A DNA stretch of 64,000 nucleotides from Laetiporus sulphureus 93-53. Lineage: Eukaryota; Basidiomycota; Agaricomycetes; Polyporales; Laetiporaceae. Numbering within the stretch: position 1 is the stretch's first letter; each line of letters starts with the position of its first letter. The translations under genes were made by a program, and so were the position numbers. The notes below the pieces were generated by a model. It made no database searches. It saw only the letters and a program-made list of their open reading frames with translations, and had not been told where the DNA came from. Below, piece by piece: positions 34,294 through 46,441 of the stretch. Location: positions 188,602 through 252,601 of the forward strand of contig NW_024468551.1 of the NCBI RefSeq assembly GCF_001632365.1. Reading direction: 5' to 3'.

Positions 34294-36424
34294 TCATGCC
34301 TCACTCCGGTCCATCCCATCGTCATCTCTTTGAGATAGCAGCTGCGCCACCTTTTCAGATCGCAGTCTGATGTTGCATACGAACGGATTGGGGCGCCTTA
34401 AATGCTTTATGAGCGCGCCATCGAACCCTCGCCCAGCCTGCATCCTACCTGACGGTTGCGGGTGAGAACGATTCCATGGGATCTATCTCGTCTCCAGATG
34501 AGGTGCGATCCTTCGAGATATCCATTGCGGCCACCATCGCTGCGGCCACTAACCAACAGCTCGAATCAGCAAGGAAACGGCCAGGGCAGATCCTATCGCG
34601 CAGTTGAGGAATGCAAGTACATCATACCTAGCAGTGACTCGCACCTTCGTCCAAAACCGAATATATATTTGCGTGGATCGGTCAAGTCATCTGTATCCGG
34701 GAGACTTGGGTGGAAGCGATCATTGTCGAAAGCATCAGCTTCAGTATATATCTCTGGATCTCGCGACATAGCCCTATGGGGTCATGAAGAGGAGAGAACA
34801 CAGTGATTGGTGCGAAAACTCCTACCAGATGTTTGCGATAACTATGGATTTTCCAGGTATGAGATAATTGCGGTATTGGTCGCCTTTTAAGACCGCATGC
34901 GGTAGGCCTGAAGTCTCATGGTCGAGTATCTGAACCGGTTGACCAATGTTCTGACTTATCGAGAGGCCCGGGGCAAGACCATCTGCATTCAAGATAAATT
35001 CAGGACTGGGAAACCGAGTAGGTGCGAGAACATACCGATACACTTCTTTCAGAACACACTCTAAGTAGGGCAGCACGAGCCTATCGTCCAGATTCGGCAA
35101 CCGCGAGCGTCCAACGACGGCATCCATTTCTATCTGAGCCTTCCGGTACACATCTGGGTACAAGACCATCGCTAAGATGAATGAATTCATGACAGGGAGG
35201 CGGACGATGTTATTCTCATAACTTGGCGTGCTGACTGCTCTTACCTTCGTACATCAAGGCAGCACTAGCTTTGATCCTGCGCTCATCTTCGACGTTCGTT
35301 GCGAGTTCAGAAGTCTCCTCTAGGATCCGCCGTACGAACGAGGTCTTAGCAGTACCAGATGACTACAGATGTGTTATGTGCGATCAAAAAAGCATGAAGC
35401 GTTGACGCACCATTGCAGTCTTGACACGCTCGAAAGGCAGGTTCACAACTTCTTCTGCCGCACGTCTCAGTTTCAAGGCCTTGCGCTTGAATCCCGCTCC
35501 CGGCATCCCGGACGGAATGTACTGGACTGCAATCCGCATAGCCCGAGTATCAATCATAGTATATCTCGGAAAGAAGAAAAGCTCACGAATTGGGAACAAA
35601 TCTGCCAAGGAAGAGCCTGCACCGCCGAGGTCTAGGGTCCCCGATATCGTCTCGTGCGACATACGAATGAACGTGCCATCCGAGGATGTCGCCGTTATTC
35701 CATATAGAATTTCCATCAAGACACTCGCTACGTATCTATACCGTGAGGGTCAGCATCTCCGCGAGCTATTAACAAGTCTACATGCTTGCTGATGTGCTCT
35801 GCGAAGTTTTCTGGGGCTTGAATCAAGTCCGAAAGCATCGAACGGACTTCGCGTTGCTGCAGCGGCCGATAACTCTCAAGAGTACTTCGTGCCTGAACCG
35901 TTGTCTGCGCCCACTTGCGTTGTCGTCGCCATTCATCGCCATAAGGCATGAGGCTGTAGTTTGGATGGAAGATTCTCACTCTGCGGATGTGTGAGCTAAT
36001 CAATTGTATGATGCGCGGACTGGCTCAGGGCTTACAACTCAGCGAGTATGACAAAGCGAGGACGATCTGAGTAGATGGTGCCGCGCTTCTCCATCAGCTC
36101 CTGTGCCACTCGTAGCGTATTCAATATCACGACATTCTGATGAAAGAAGCGCGCGTAGACGATCTCCCCTGATTGTGCTTCAATACAAGCTGGCTGATAT
36201 GATAACGCAAAGAACGCACCGTATTTACGAGCCCACGTGGTGAACGTATAGTACTGATATTGAGAAGGAACCCGATGTGCATTCCCTAGCAGAGGAAGTC
36301 TTGCAGGACCCGGAGGCATTCGGAGACTGCGCTTTCGCTTGTTGGCGACGGTTACGACGACATACACGAACGTGAAGCACAAGAAGATGGCAAGGCATAT
36401 ACTTTGCTCGCGGCCTGCAGCCAT
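34294..36424 (-). pseudogene. Cytochrome P450, probable pseudogene lacking I-helix motif (P450-3)
   Basis: Start ATG 36424 with anchor SICLAIFLCFTFVYVVVTV and hinge MPPGPARLPLLGN. Most exons are open: GEIVYARFFHQN, LMPYGDEWRRQRKW, WMPG replaced by [72 protein letters not shown], intron, [11 protein letters not shown], tail RPNPFVCNIRLRS ending at 34294. Defects: the 14-nt exon carrying AGTDT is absent between 35183 and 35255, so the oxygen-activating Thr is lost; the 23-nt exon (34960-34982) has its donor changed from GT to AT; PERF has become NDRF. With these lesions a working enzyme is unlikely, although most of the frame is well preserved, so decay is recent. Confidence 0.8.
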
Positions 36425-36536
36425 ATCCGTCGTAGAAGGTAGAGACAGATAAGGTCCCGCTGCTTTTCAATATATAGTGAGAGAGAGTGTGGGACGTACC
36501 TAAGAGCGCTCTTGCGGCGAATCATGTACGGTGATA
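36425..36536. other. Upstream flank of P450-3
   Basis: Short promoter-side stretch; nothing distinctive apart from the TA dinucleotide preceding the MITE. Confidence 0.4.
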
Positions 36537-36728
36537 TCAGGAAAACTCAAATCCACTCGAAGCTCGAGAACCTCCTCTTTAACTCCTTCTCGCTGGTTTT
36601 GGCTTTTACAAGTTACAAGAGAATAAGCACGCGCTAAGAAGCTCTCAACTTAAAAAGTCCAAACAAGCTTAAGGTCATGAGACTTTCTCGGACTTGTTGT
36701 ATCATAAGCCGCATTTGAGTTTTCCTGA
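36537..36728. mobile_element. 192-bp MITE with 16-bp perfect TIRs and TA target site
   Basis: TCAGGAAAACTCAAAT at 36537-36552 is the exact reverse complement of 36713-36728. TA flanks both ends (36535-36536, 36729-36730), as for Tc1/mariner-type insertion. No coding capacity. It lies about 110 bp upstream of the P450-3 start. Confidence 0.78.
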
Positions 36729-38258
36729 TAGTCTTGGTTCGGATAGGGTCCCGCCTCATGAACTTGTGACTTGACTATGGAAAGAGCATCGTGGTAAGAC
36801 GAACCTGGTAAATGTGGAACAATATAGAATCAGAAGTTAGATTCTTCGTCCGTCCCGACATGAATGTTAAAAGATTCACCGGCAAATCCGGTGGAAGCGA
36901 AGGTGCTTGAATAGAAGGCTAGAAAGTTCCACTTGGAGTTCCAGCTTCCGAGTATCAGCGGGCCTGTGGTGAGCGACTTGGAACATCGATTGCTTTGAAT
37001 GGAAGCCATGCTCGTACCTCCGATTCTCACTGCCATGTTGAAAAGCAGAAACTGCCACCATCAAATAGAAAGTGGGAAGCCTATGATCACCTGACGTGGG
37101 CGAACACTTGTGCAGATTGAGACGTTGCTGGAGAAGTAAGCATCTATGTCGCTGCAGCATCGGCATCAAGGCATGCAAAACGTTGAATACGGCATCACAG
37201 GCTGTCGTAGCGTGAACCAACAATAGCACTTCGCAGCAGCGCTCGACACGATAGGGCCTAAAGTGTCACTGACGATCAAGTACTAACCCTTATGGCATAT
37301 TCCGTTCGATAACCACTGAAGCCAGCATTGAATGATAGCACCGCCAATCTCGGTGCCACATTGTGAGTCACGTCTGTCATCGAAGCGCGCTTTTCTATCT
37401 GCGAAATAAGGCTCATGATTACTGAGTTCGGGCGACCGACGCTGAGAATAGCGAATTCTCACGCTGTCAGTCATATCGATGTTAAAGTCACTCACGGAGA
37501 GGCAAATCGGTCGAGAAAAGTCATTCCGTACATCTCTGACTGGGATCCTCTCAACGTTTTCAGTCGAGTCCTGGCTCTTACAAAAACGGTCCTGCCGTAA
37601 CGCACCATGAGCTTAAGAGGCTACGTCTATACCTGCATGAACGATCACGTTTGCACAACGAGACGGCTTTTGCAACGCTATTAAATTGATCCATTAGTGC
37701 TTCAAATGAACAGGCTGACGATAACTTGACCACGAGAATACTCACCACAAGGAAACTGATCCCCGACGGGTTCTCGGCCCTGCTTTCGTACCGCTAGAGC
37801 ACAAGCCCTCCTTCTGTTTCATGAAGCAGGCGTATGCACTGTTCGTATAGGAAGAGAAAGCCATCTTTCATGTTGACGGCATTAATTTTCGTTGCTTTGG
37901 CCACGATGGTTAAGATGGATGTAAAGTCCGCATCAAGGCTGTGTTCGGAGGCCGCATAACTAACACCAGCACAATTAACACCAGCAACTAGCCTTAAAGC
38001 TTAAAAGCTTAACCAGTCAACACAGCTCAGACTCGTGCACACGGTGCATCACGTTCAAGACTTAGCGCTGCGGAGTCAGGACTGATAATTGCTGCCGAGG
38101 GTAGCTTTTCCGTGCAGTTCACGGCGACTTGATGTCAAGGAGTGCGCGTCATGATGGAGCTTCGCAAACATTTCAAGCCGACCATCTCATCCAATTAAAT
38201 TTAAAGGAGACGACGGCCAATGATGATGATCAATAGTTCTGCAATGTTTAGCCTGGGA
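36729..38258. other. Intergenic, possible unassigned exons
   Basis: On the minus strand near 37790-37980 a frame reads SYAASEHSLDADFTSILTIV and DGFLFLYEQCIRLLHETEGG with one internal stop. It looks protein-like but matches nothing I recognise; it may be a gene relic. No other feature. Confidence 0.3.
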
Positions 38259-38324
38259 TCCGATATGGGGCTAACATTATCGCCTCTCACGCGATAGCCC
38301 GGAGTTCGATTCCCCGTGTCGGAA
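38259..38324 (+). pseudogene. tRNA-Glu(CTC) pseudogene, D-loop deletion
   Basis: Nearly identical to the tRNA at 30786-30857, but six bases (TGTAGT) of the D-arm are missing and the T-stem reads CGGAG against CCCCG, giving an A-C mismatch. The A-box is destroyed. Flanking sequences are unrelated to those of the functional copy. Confidence 0.88.
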
Positions 38325-38945
38325 TATTCTACGAATTGTTTTGCTTGACTGTCACGATGTGTTACGCCCGTCCCGGATACCTTGATGGAGCGTTCCCTCG
38401 GGTTTGCGAGCGAAATTGTTGATCTCCTTTGGCATTGGCCGTTGCGGCCTCCGGTTTCTTTTTTTCTTTCAGAAAGAGATGGCACTAGAATCGAGCGCAG
38501 CATACAAAGCGCACAACCAAGAGCCACTACTAGTACACCAGTCAGAGCGAGACATAAGATCCCAGCAATTGCTTTGGCCCGCTTGACGATCACCTGTCGC
38601 ACTCTCAGGACTCGAAGTGAGAGCCAGAACGTGTCATCGAGCTTGTGCAATTGATGTTAGCTCCTATAGCTTGGATTCTTACAATTAGAGGCAACTTCTC
38701 AGTATGACAGTGAAAATGCGGCATGCCAAAGGCGACCATTCTGCTGTGATATGAGTGATGATTGCCAACTTGATGGTCGGACAGCAAGCCAGAGCTCAAA
38801 CGGCCAACCACGACACTTCGCCTGCCAATGGTATCAACCGAGCGACCAAATTTCGGACCTTCACATATAATACACCGCGAAGTACTTTTTACATCGAAAG
38901 GAAATACTGAGCTTCTGAGACGAGCTGAATCGTGAATGCATGTGT
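38325..38945. other. Intergenic
   Basis: A minus-strand frame (38201-38650) includes one hydrophobic segment (ILCLALTGVLVVALGCAL) but also runs through the tRNA relic. Not accepted as a gene. Confidence 0.4.
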
Positions 38946-41137
38946 TTAGGCTGACCTGGCTTCAGCGAGGATCAAGTCAGCAGCATGCTTAGTTCTAGGA
39001 CGGATGTCACATTTGAAAGGCTTCGGGTGCCTGCACATTGTTCAGAGGAGCTCGTCGAAGAAATTAAAGGCGGGAATACATACTTGACTGTCCCTGACAC
39101 AAAGTCAGCTGGTGGCATAATCTCCTTTCCGGACGAGTCATGAGCCCTGCGGATGTTCAATGTCGCTACCATACTTGCGAACGCCAGCCAGACACTTGCG
39201 TCTGCGAGGAAACGACCAGGGCAGATCCTACAAGAGTGGCATTAAGTATCATGTAGCGAACACCTTTGCACTTGCATCGCTTACCGGCGTCCGAAACCGA
39301 AAATGATCATGCGTGGATCGACAGGATCATTATTATCTCCGCGGAGTTTCTCAAATCTCTCGGGACGGAAGGATTCAGGATCAGGGAACATCTCCTCATC
39401 CCGTGTCATAGCCCTTGGTTCGCATTAAAATGATATCCTCGTGATTGTGTCATTGAGGTACGTACCATATGTTCGGCACAACCATGGCGCCACCTGGCAT
39501 GCGATAGCCGCGGTACTCATCATCTTCCATAAGCCGGTGAGGCAACGCTAGAATCACATCAGTAACTCCGTCCATCCAGTTTGAGTATCACACCTATTAG
39601 ACTCACATAGGGGCACAGCGGCACTCCATCTGATGCACGCCTTATCAATCGCTATTCGCTCATAGAGAAACGAACGTATTTACCTGTAGACTTCTTTCAA
39701 GACAGATTCTAGGTATGGTAGCAATGCTCGGTCGTCGTGGTTGGGAAGCCGTGTGTTGCCGATGACAGCGTCCATCTCAGCTTGCGCTTTCGCAAAAACT
39801 TCCGGATTGCAGACCATGGCCAGTACGAATGCAGTCATGGTAGTAACTGTCTGCGCTGTGGATCAGAATTGACCATTGAGGGATATCTCCGAATTTACCG
39901 TATCTGTGCCCGCTACAAAAGCACATGATTTATTAGTACTGTTCACAATTCACCAAAATTCGAGCTTACCTCCGTACAGAAGCGCTGCAGCGCCCTTGAG
40001 TTCGAATTCATCCTCTTCCGTGGGCTCTGCTATCTCTTCGAGGATGTTTCTAACGAAAGAGGGCTTGGCAATGCCCGCAGCCTATGTAGCCAAATGAGAA
40101 TTATATGACTAAATATGACTAAAAGCGCAACTGCCGGCGCACCATATCCTCCTTGACCTTAGAGAAGGCAATGGTCCGCGCATGTTCACCCATGGCCTGG
40201 ATCTTTAAAGCATTGCGCTTGAAGCCTGCCCCCGGCATCCACGTCGGCAAATATTTGACTATCGAGAACGATCAATATCTTGAAAGCATTACGCTGTGAG
40301 AAAAGCCACGCTTACGGATCGGGAAGAAATCCACTATCGTAGAACCTGCTCCGCCGGTCTCAAAGACGCCTGTGCTCACTTTCTCTGCCATATCCACATA
40401 TTCGTCGTCGAGATAGCCATAGCCTATCTCGAGTAGCACAGCACCGGCATACCTGCAGATGACTGGCATTGGTAAATCCACATTTTATGAACATCGCATC
40501 ATAACTACCGGTTGATATGAGCAACAAACTCCTTCGGCGTCTTAAGCATGCTTTGAAGGAATATCTTGGCCTCCCGTTCTTGCACAGGTTGAAAGGCATT
40601 GAGGGACACTCTAGCTTGCAAAGATCCCTGATACCACTTGCGATGGCGGCGCCATCGGTCCCCGTATGGCATAAGGGAAAAGTTAGGATGGAAGGAATAG
40701 ACACTGGATCGCATCTGAGATACAAGTACCGCGAGCATCTTTCGAACACTCACAGCTCGCAGAACATTACAAAGCGTGGCCTATCAGAGTATATGAAGCC
40801 CCGCTTCTCTAACAGATCGCGTGCCGCCCGAAGGGAGTTGAGGACTATGATCTCCTTCTGCAAGATGCGAAGGTAAAGTACATCCCCTAAGGTACGTCAG
40901 CGTTGAATCCATTGAGAAATAACGAACTAAGTCTTGCTCACCGTATCGTCGAGCCCATCGAGCGAATGTCTCCTCTTGGAAGTCAAAAGGCACCTGATGC
41001 GCGTTTCCAATGATGGGAAGACGGGGTGGACCTGGAGGAAGAGGTAAAGCATGCTTAGGAGACACATAGCCGTGATACAAGAGAAGGATGGCAATCAGCA
41101 CAAGTGCTGCGCACAAAATGTAGAGCTGCGACTCCAT
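38946..41137 (-). CDS. Cytochrome P450 monooxygenase, intact (P450-4)
   Basis: Start ATG 41137 ([20 protein letters not shown] anchor), hinge [13 protein letters not shown]. Then [33 protein letters not shown] with a short loop before [41 protein letters not shown] on a 14-nt exon (39899-39912), then [24 protein letters not shown] on a 23-nt exon; [31 protein letters not shown], intron, [15 protein letters not shown]; final exon [14 protein letters not shown], stop at 38946. All in frame. The upstream in-frame Met at 41305 is less likely because the anchor begins at 41137. Closest in style to P450-1 (the two share the WMPGAGFKR and [16 protein letters not shown] segments). Substrate unknown. 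Confidence 0.93.
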
Positions 41138-41957
41138 GTCGCTCTCCCATACAATGTGCAGGGTTGGAGATGCAAGGCCCTGTTCTCTATTTATATCAGT
41201 ATGCTGTAAACCGCATCCGTCGAATAGTAAATCGGAGCTCAAAGGAGTGCCCTTTGCCAATTGGTGGAACAAATAATGTCCATACGAGTACAACGGTGAC
41301 TCCACATGACATATCGCATATCAGAATGACCTCAAGAATCAAGGCGCATGCATCTGGCAGAGAAGCTATGAGACGCTCCAGGAAGCATCGGCGGTATTGG
41401 AGCTCCTCTGGAGTGGGAATAATAGGAGGGTGAATCGGAGCAGCTGACGTGCTCTTCGCGGAAGTTGGAACGCGCATTGGCTATACCTTTGTCCTTGAAG
41501 TTCTTCGCGTGGAGAACTTCGAATGCTGAAAGCGGAATGCAAAGCTTGACAGCGAAAGAGTATTACAACCGAACAGGTGTAACAAGCTGCGCAATGTCAA
41601 TATCGACGTCCGAAGCGGCAGAAGACAAACACATATAATCACTAACTGCCCAGAGCCACAAGGGAGTTTAAACTTTGTTTGATCACCCTGAGACGACGTT
41701 ATCTTTAAGTCTGTTACGCTGCAAGGATCGCGTTACTCACTCATTATTTGTGTATCATAGTATGAGTACCACACCAAAGACATGAGGTCTGGAAACGCAC
41801 TTGGTCGCGATAGCACGAGTTTGACAGCGACGTCACGGTTCTTACCCTGGGGATGACCTTGGACGCATATTAAGTGTCAATAGTCTGACATTCAATGTGC
41901 CGTATCGCAAACCCGACTCGCTCGAAAATTATTACTAGCGATCCAGCTTATGTTCGT
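41138..41957. other. Intergenic, promoter side of P450-4
   Basis: A GACGTCAC half-palindrome lies near 41829-41836. No gene seen. Confidence 0.5.
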
Positions 41958-42257
41958 TCACGGTTCACCCAATATTTCTCTCGCCCTTCTTGTTCGTGAG
42001 CAGTAAATGAATGCCAGAGCATCTTCTAGCGTCACGATTAGGGTGGATTGGGACTCTGAAAGTTCAACGTTCAAGGACCAGAGGGCGCTCAAACCATGGG
42101 CTTGAGAGAAGCCTTCGCTGCGCGTGACCGAAAACGAACGTGCGTCTGTGACAACACGTAAGGACCAACGTCCGACTCCTGATTTCCCATTGCCCTCAGG
42201 TACCTCCCTCGAATCCGAGTGCTGTGCTCGCACGCTACGTATTTTCTGCCTCTTCAA
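41958..42257 (-). pseudogene. Possible F-box/LRR fragment
   Basis: Minus-strand frame contains RSFSVTRSEGFSQAHGLSAL and a following LRR-like stretch, resembling the block WSFSVTDGDMRESAEAWP of the F-box genes here. No F-box or flanking exons found. Weak evidence; may be an old relic. Confidence 0.3.
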
Positions 42258-43791
42258 ACAATACAGTCCGCCTTCACTACGCCCCTAGATCTGGCTTGTA
42301 TTTTCCCCGTTCATATCTAGCCTTGTCTCGGAGTCTGAAACAATTGTGACATGTGGTATGCTCAGCATCACTGTCCGTTTAATTATCCGCTTCTCATTTG
42401 TCTTTGTCTGTCCAGTCATCGGTGTATCAATGCGACCTGCAGGCTGAATCGCGAATAAGCCCCAATTGGCGCATAGCAGCTAGCAGCCGCCATCCGCTCT
42501 GCCCCCGTGCTGCTGGTGATTCACACGTCTGTAGGCCATTGAATTGCCCAAAACGCCGTCAACCGGTCAGCGACCTAGCCGAGTCATCTTGCTTACCGCA
42601 TAGATAGGTTCCGGGAAAATTGGATGCCACGATGTACGTCCTGATAAGGGCCACCATTGTCTTTTTTCGCCATGACTCGCGGAATCATGCCTGCCCGCGA
42701 GACTCGCTCATCTACTACGGCGCGCTCGCTTCATCTCTAACAGGGGCAGCAGTTGTCGTACATCCCAATCTGGATACATGCTAATCGTCAGCAGTTCTCA
42801 CCCTTTTCCATCTTTAGCTGGGCATTCCCTCTCGTCAGCCTTCCGATGTCCTGCGAATAGCTCAATCCGCTTCGTGAACATTGCCATTGTGAAAGCATGC
42901 AAGAACCGAAGATGCTTCTGTCCGCTGCAGGGCCGCTTCTGCCCCATGTCCACGTAATGAACGTTATCGGCTGGCCGCCGTGATGTGAAATAGAGTTCAA
43001 GATAGGTCTGCTATCTCCTTGACTTTGTTTTCGCAAGCGTTGGGCATGTGATGTCGAATCATAGAACCGCAAGTGGTCGCACAATCGTTGCCATGAGAGC
43101 TTTGGCAGTCTCTTCAACGAGGAGAATGGCCCGAAAAGTGGGACGTTGGTCGATGGTCTTTTGGTAAAACAGTCTCAGAACAGGATACGTGTGCTCTCAT
43201 TTTCTGCCTCCCTTCAAGCAGCAAAGTCAACATGGATCGGCTCGCAAAATCCTACGTTATGGTTTTTTAAGAGGTGGTGGTAACGAGTCTGGGCTAAGGA
43301 GGGAGCATAGGAAAGTGCAATCATCTTAATAACAGTACTTAAAAGTACATGATATTGTCAAAAGGTATAGCCGGTCTGGCTCCTTGGCTTGGTTTCTCAC
43401 AAAGCTTGCAAGGGCGGTGCACGACGGCCAGACAGCTGAAACGTTAGGTGAGCGTAGCAAAGCAGCTTCAATTCTGAGCGCGATTCCAGGGCAGCATCCG
43501 ATTTGACGAGTATCAGTGAAAGCCCCCCGCACCATTGGCGACGCAGAGGGACAGAATGAGTGGATTGGTTATATGCGGTGGACTCAATCTGTCGCCATCT
43601 AACAATCATAGTACCCGACTCCTTCATGATTGTGTTGCTATGTGGTTTGCGTGTACGGAGTGATGTATTGCATGCTCGTTATAGTCTATGGTGCTTTTCG
43701 TTGCGCCAACAAGCTCGTCGGCTTATTACATTCTGTCACGTAGAGGACAGCGATGAAACATTCCAATAATGAGGATCGTTTATTGAGTTTT
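42258..43791. other. Intergenic, no gene recognised
   Basis: Several open frames up to ~110 codons without motif. Near 43650-43745 there is weak similarity to 33430-33510. Confidence 0.45.
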
Positions 43792-45840
43792 TTATGATCT
43801 CATCGATGCGCTGAATCTGCGCATCCAACATCTCCGTCTCCCCCGACTCGACAACGTCAAGGAGATATCATGCTCTCCTTGCAGTTCCCAGTCTGCGAGA
43901 TCGAAGCCGTAATAACTGTCAGACAATTCCTCTGTAGACCCTCCACCTTCTGCATCAACAGCGGCCTCGGGAGTCCCAGTCCATGCCCACCCATTGCCTG
44001 CAGCTCGACACCTGCCAATTTGGACGAGCCCATCGAGCCATCCGCGCGTTCCAAACCACTCTTCACGCGCTGTTTCGATGCTGTGGCCCGTAAAGGCGTA
44101 ATACGCGCGAATATGGGGAACATGCTGCGCAGCCTGCGTTTCTCGAATGCTCTCGCACGCTTTCGCGTCTTCTTCGTTCTGCATCTCGAGCTTCTCTGCG
44201 GCGGTGAATGTATCTTCCAGAAGCTTAATCATATCGGAATCGACTTGGTAAACCGCGGGAAGAGGCTGGATAGAACTGATTAGCAAAGATCGAAATAACA
44301 TATTTCCTCGATACCTGATCATCAACACCAATGAATGAGTTCAACCCAGCAAAGGCATAGCGGTATGCGTCCGGAATATGCCAAGCTGAGGGAGTACGAA
44401 TTCCGGCAGATTCGCTCTTCTCTAGTTGATCTAAATACCGTGCGATGCGCACTGATGGAACGGTGCTTGGAGGTTGATTCCATGTGAGAGGTGCCGCTGT
44501 TACATACTGTCGGCCTTCATCGGTGTTAAATTGGCTCTTGGTTACGAGAGAGGGCCTCGGCGGAATAGCCACTCATCTCGCAAGGAGGACGGGCCATACC
44601 AGATGTACGAGTCATTCAGCTTCGGGATGCCTTGTATTGTGAGATCAGCCAGGACTTCTACGTATACCATCTGACCAGCGGTAACAATCGGACCTTGAAT
44701 GTCGATCTTCTGAGAAGGTTCTGTCAACAGAAACTGGCACAGAGTTCAACGTGGATATAATTCATTGAATAAAATTGAACATACCAGGCAGAGACGGGGA
44801 CCAATCGAGCATATCATCATCAGCGAATCCAGAGCGGTAGTAATAGTATAGATTTGTTAACATGCGCAAAAAACGAGAATAGTCCCGTCCACCCTCAAAA
44901 CTCCAAGAATGGGAATAGTCAAGGAGCTCGTCAAAGTCTGAGAAGTATCCTTCTGCTAATTTGATGCCAGTCCACATCTTCTTCTGTTCACGGACTTGCA
45001 ACATGTTAGCGATAACGGTGCCTCGATTGCTGAGGACCTTGCGCCACGGTAGGTCACCTCTCAAAAGAAATAATACAGTGTCTGCAAAGGAATTGAGGTC
45101 ATCACGACGGAAAAAATCTATAAAACAGAGTTGAGAAGAGAGAAATGCATTCTACACAGAAGACTTGCCTATTCCGTAGTGTGCATTGAGACTGGCCCAG
45201 GTAAGTGTAGCCATTATGTGTTTTCGCTCAATGATAGGCTGAGCGGGAATTCCCGTCTGATAACGACGAGCTATACCGAAATTAATCAGTCGCACACAAT
45301 TGGGGTCTTGCACAGAGAGGAGAAATTATCAGGCTTGACTTACCGATGTATGATCCCGTGCGAGTGTATGTGTTCCAAGGCTGAGAGGTACAAAATCCCA
45401 TTGCTTAGAGATAACGCATATGTTGACAAATGGAATGTCCTACCATCTGATTAGCAACAGGTAGGATTGTCTTCAGTGGAATGCGGCAAAAGGTCCTTCA
45501 CGCTGGGGCCAAGCAGCGCCATCGCAAGATGTTCGAAATGTTCGAACCGGCCATAGGCAAACACTGTCGGAATCGCCTCATGGACATGCAAAAGCTGCAA
45601 TATGCGGCCTCCATGCTGAAGCATCGTGCGTTTGCGGCGTAGAGAAACCCGCGACTTCTTCACTGCCATCCTATCGGAGACATTCTCTCCTTTTGTGGCG
45701 TTGAAGACCATACCCTGCGGGACAGTCGCTTAGTTAATTCAATTCACTGTACTGGCACGGGAATTCACTAACATAGGCGTCATATCCTAAAACCGAGCCA
45801 AGTTTGAAGACAAGCTGCAGATGCAAAATGGTTGAAGAGA
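43792..45840 (-). pseudogene. CK1-like protein kinase-domain gene, decayed
   Basis: N-lobe exons: KLGSVLGYDAYV / GMVFNATKGENVSDRMAVKK with the ATP lysine, EARILQLL-like GGRILQLLHVHEAIP, LAMALLGPSVKDLLP. Then a frame change, LKTILPVANQM, SALEHIHSHGIIHR, and the catalytic Asp codon replaced by TAA (45340-45342), followed by VKPDNF in frame. A further one-base shift precedes QDPNCVRLINFGIARRY. C-lobe: HIMATLTWASLNAHYGI, RRDDLNSFADTVLFLLRGDLPW, then a long unusual C-terminal region. At least three lesions, two of them inside or beside the catalytic loop. The order of motifs is that of the CK1-like kinases expanded in basidiomycetes. Relic of a once complete gene. Confidence 0.75.
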
Positions 45841-46441
45841 GGACACGAGCGCATTGTGACTGGGCCGCCAGCAGTGCCGCCAGTAGCCGCCAGTGCAGTC
45901 AATTTCTGAATTACGTAAGCGTTCCGTAACACTCACAATCTCGTTTCATGCAGCTCGTTTCGCTCTCTTGATCGTAATTAAACACGGGCCTGTTGAAACT
46001 CCAGCTCTCCGATCTTTTCTGAGCGGTCCTCGTATACACTGTTGACTGTTCCACTCGGTACGCACAAGCTTTACAAATATTTCTGTGGTGTCTTTCGTTT
46101 CACTTACAATGTGGCGTCTCACACCAGCCGATACTCTTCGCTCGACAGCACCACTACGAAATATGGGCCAGTATTGGATGATGTGCGTAATGCGCACTGC
46201 GGGAACAGACGACTACGTGAGAGACTGACGAGGTCGGATAGCATCAATCTCGACAAGCGAGAAGCGACTTCGCACTTGGGAAAGCTGGGTGAATGTCTTT
46301 TTGACGGTATACCTGAATCTCTTGTGCCGTATTTTGCCATACCCCTTCCCCTATCGGCTCTTGATATCAAGAAAGAGTTCGTCTGCCAGACATCCACTCG
46401 ATGCATGACGATGTTCTAATTTAGTAGAGTGGTGTAAATTC
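45841..46441. other. Intergenic between divergent genes
   Basis: Promoter region shared by the kinase relic (minus) and the F-box-like gene (plus). An upstream exon with the start codon of the latter may lie here; not identified. Confidence 0.4.

Noticed and set aside
37790..37980. Protein-like minus-strand frame (DGFLFLYEQCIRLL...)
   Set aside because: Contains a stop, lacks clear flanking exons, and no family was recognised; kept only as a note in the intergenic entry.
38201..38650. 149-codon minus-strand frame with one hydrophobic segment
   Set aside because: It reads through the antisense of the tRNA relic and has no other support.
45306..45342. A 37-nt intron (GTAAGT..GCAAG) to bypass the kinase stop codon
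   Set aside because: Too short for a fungal spliceosomal intron, and it would delete the catalytic loop; the other frameshifts remain.
46042..46419. 125-codon plus-strand open frame
   Set aside because: No motif; lies in the divergent promoter region.
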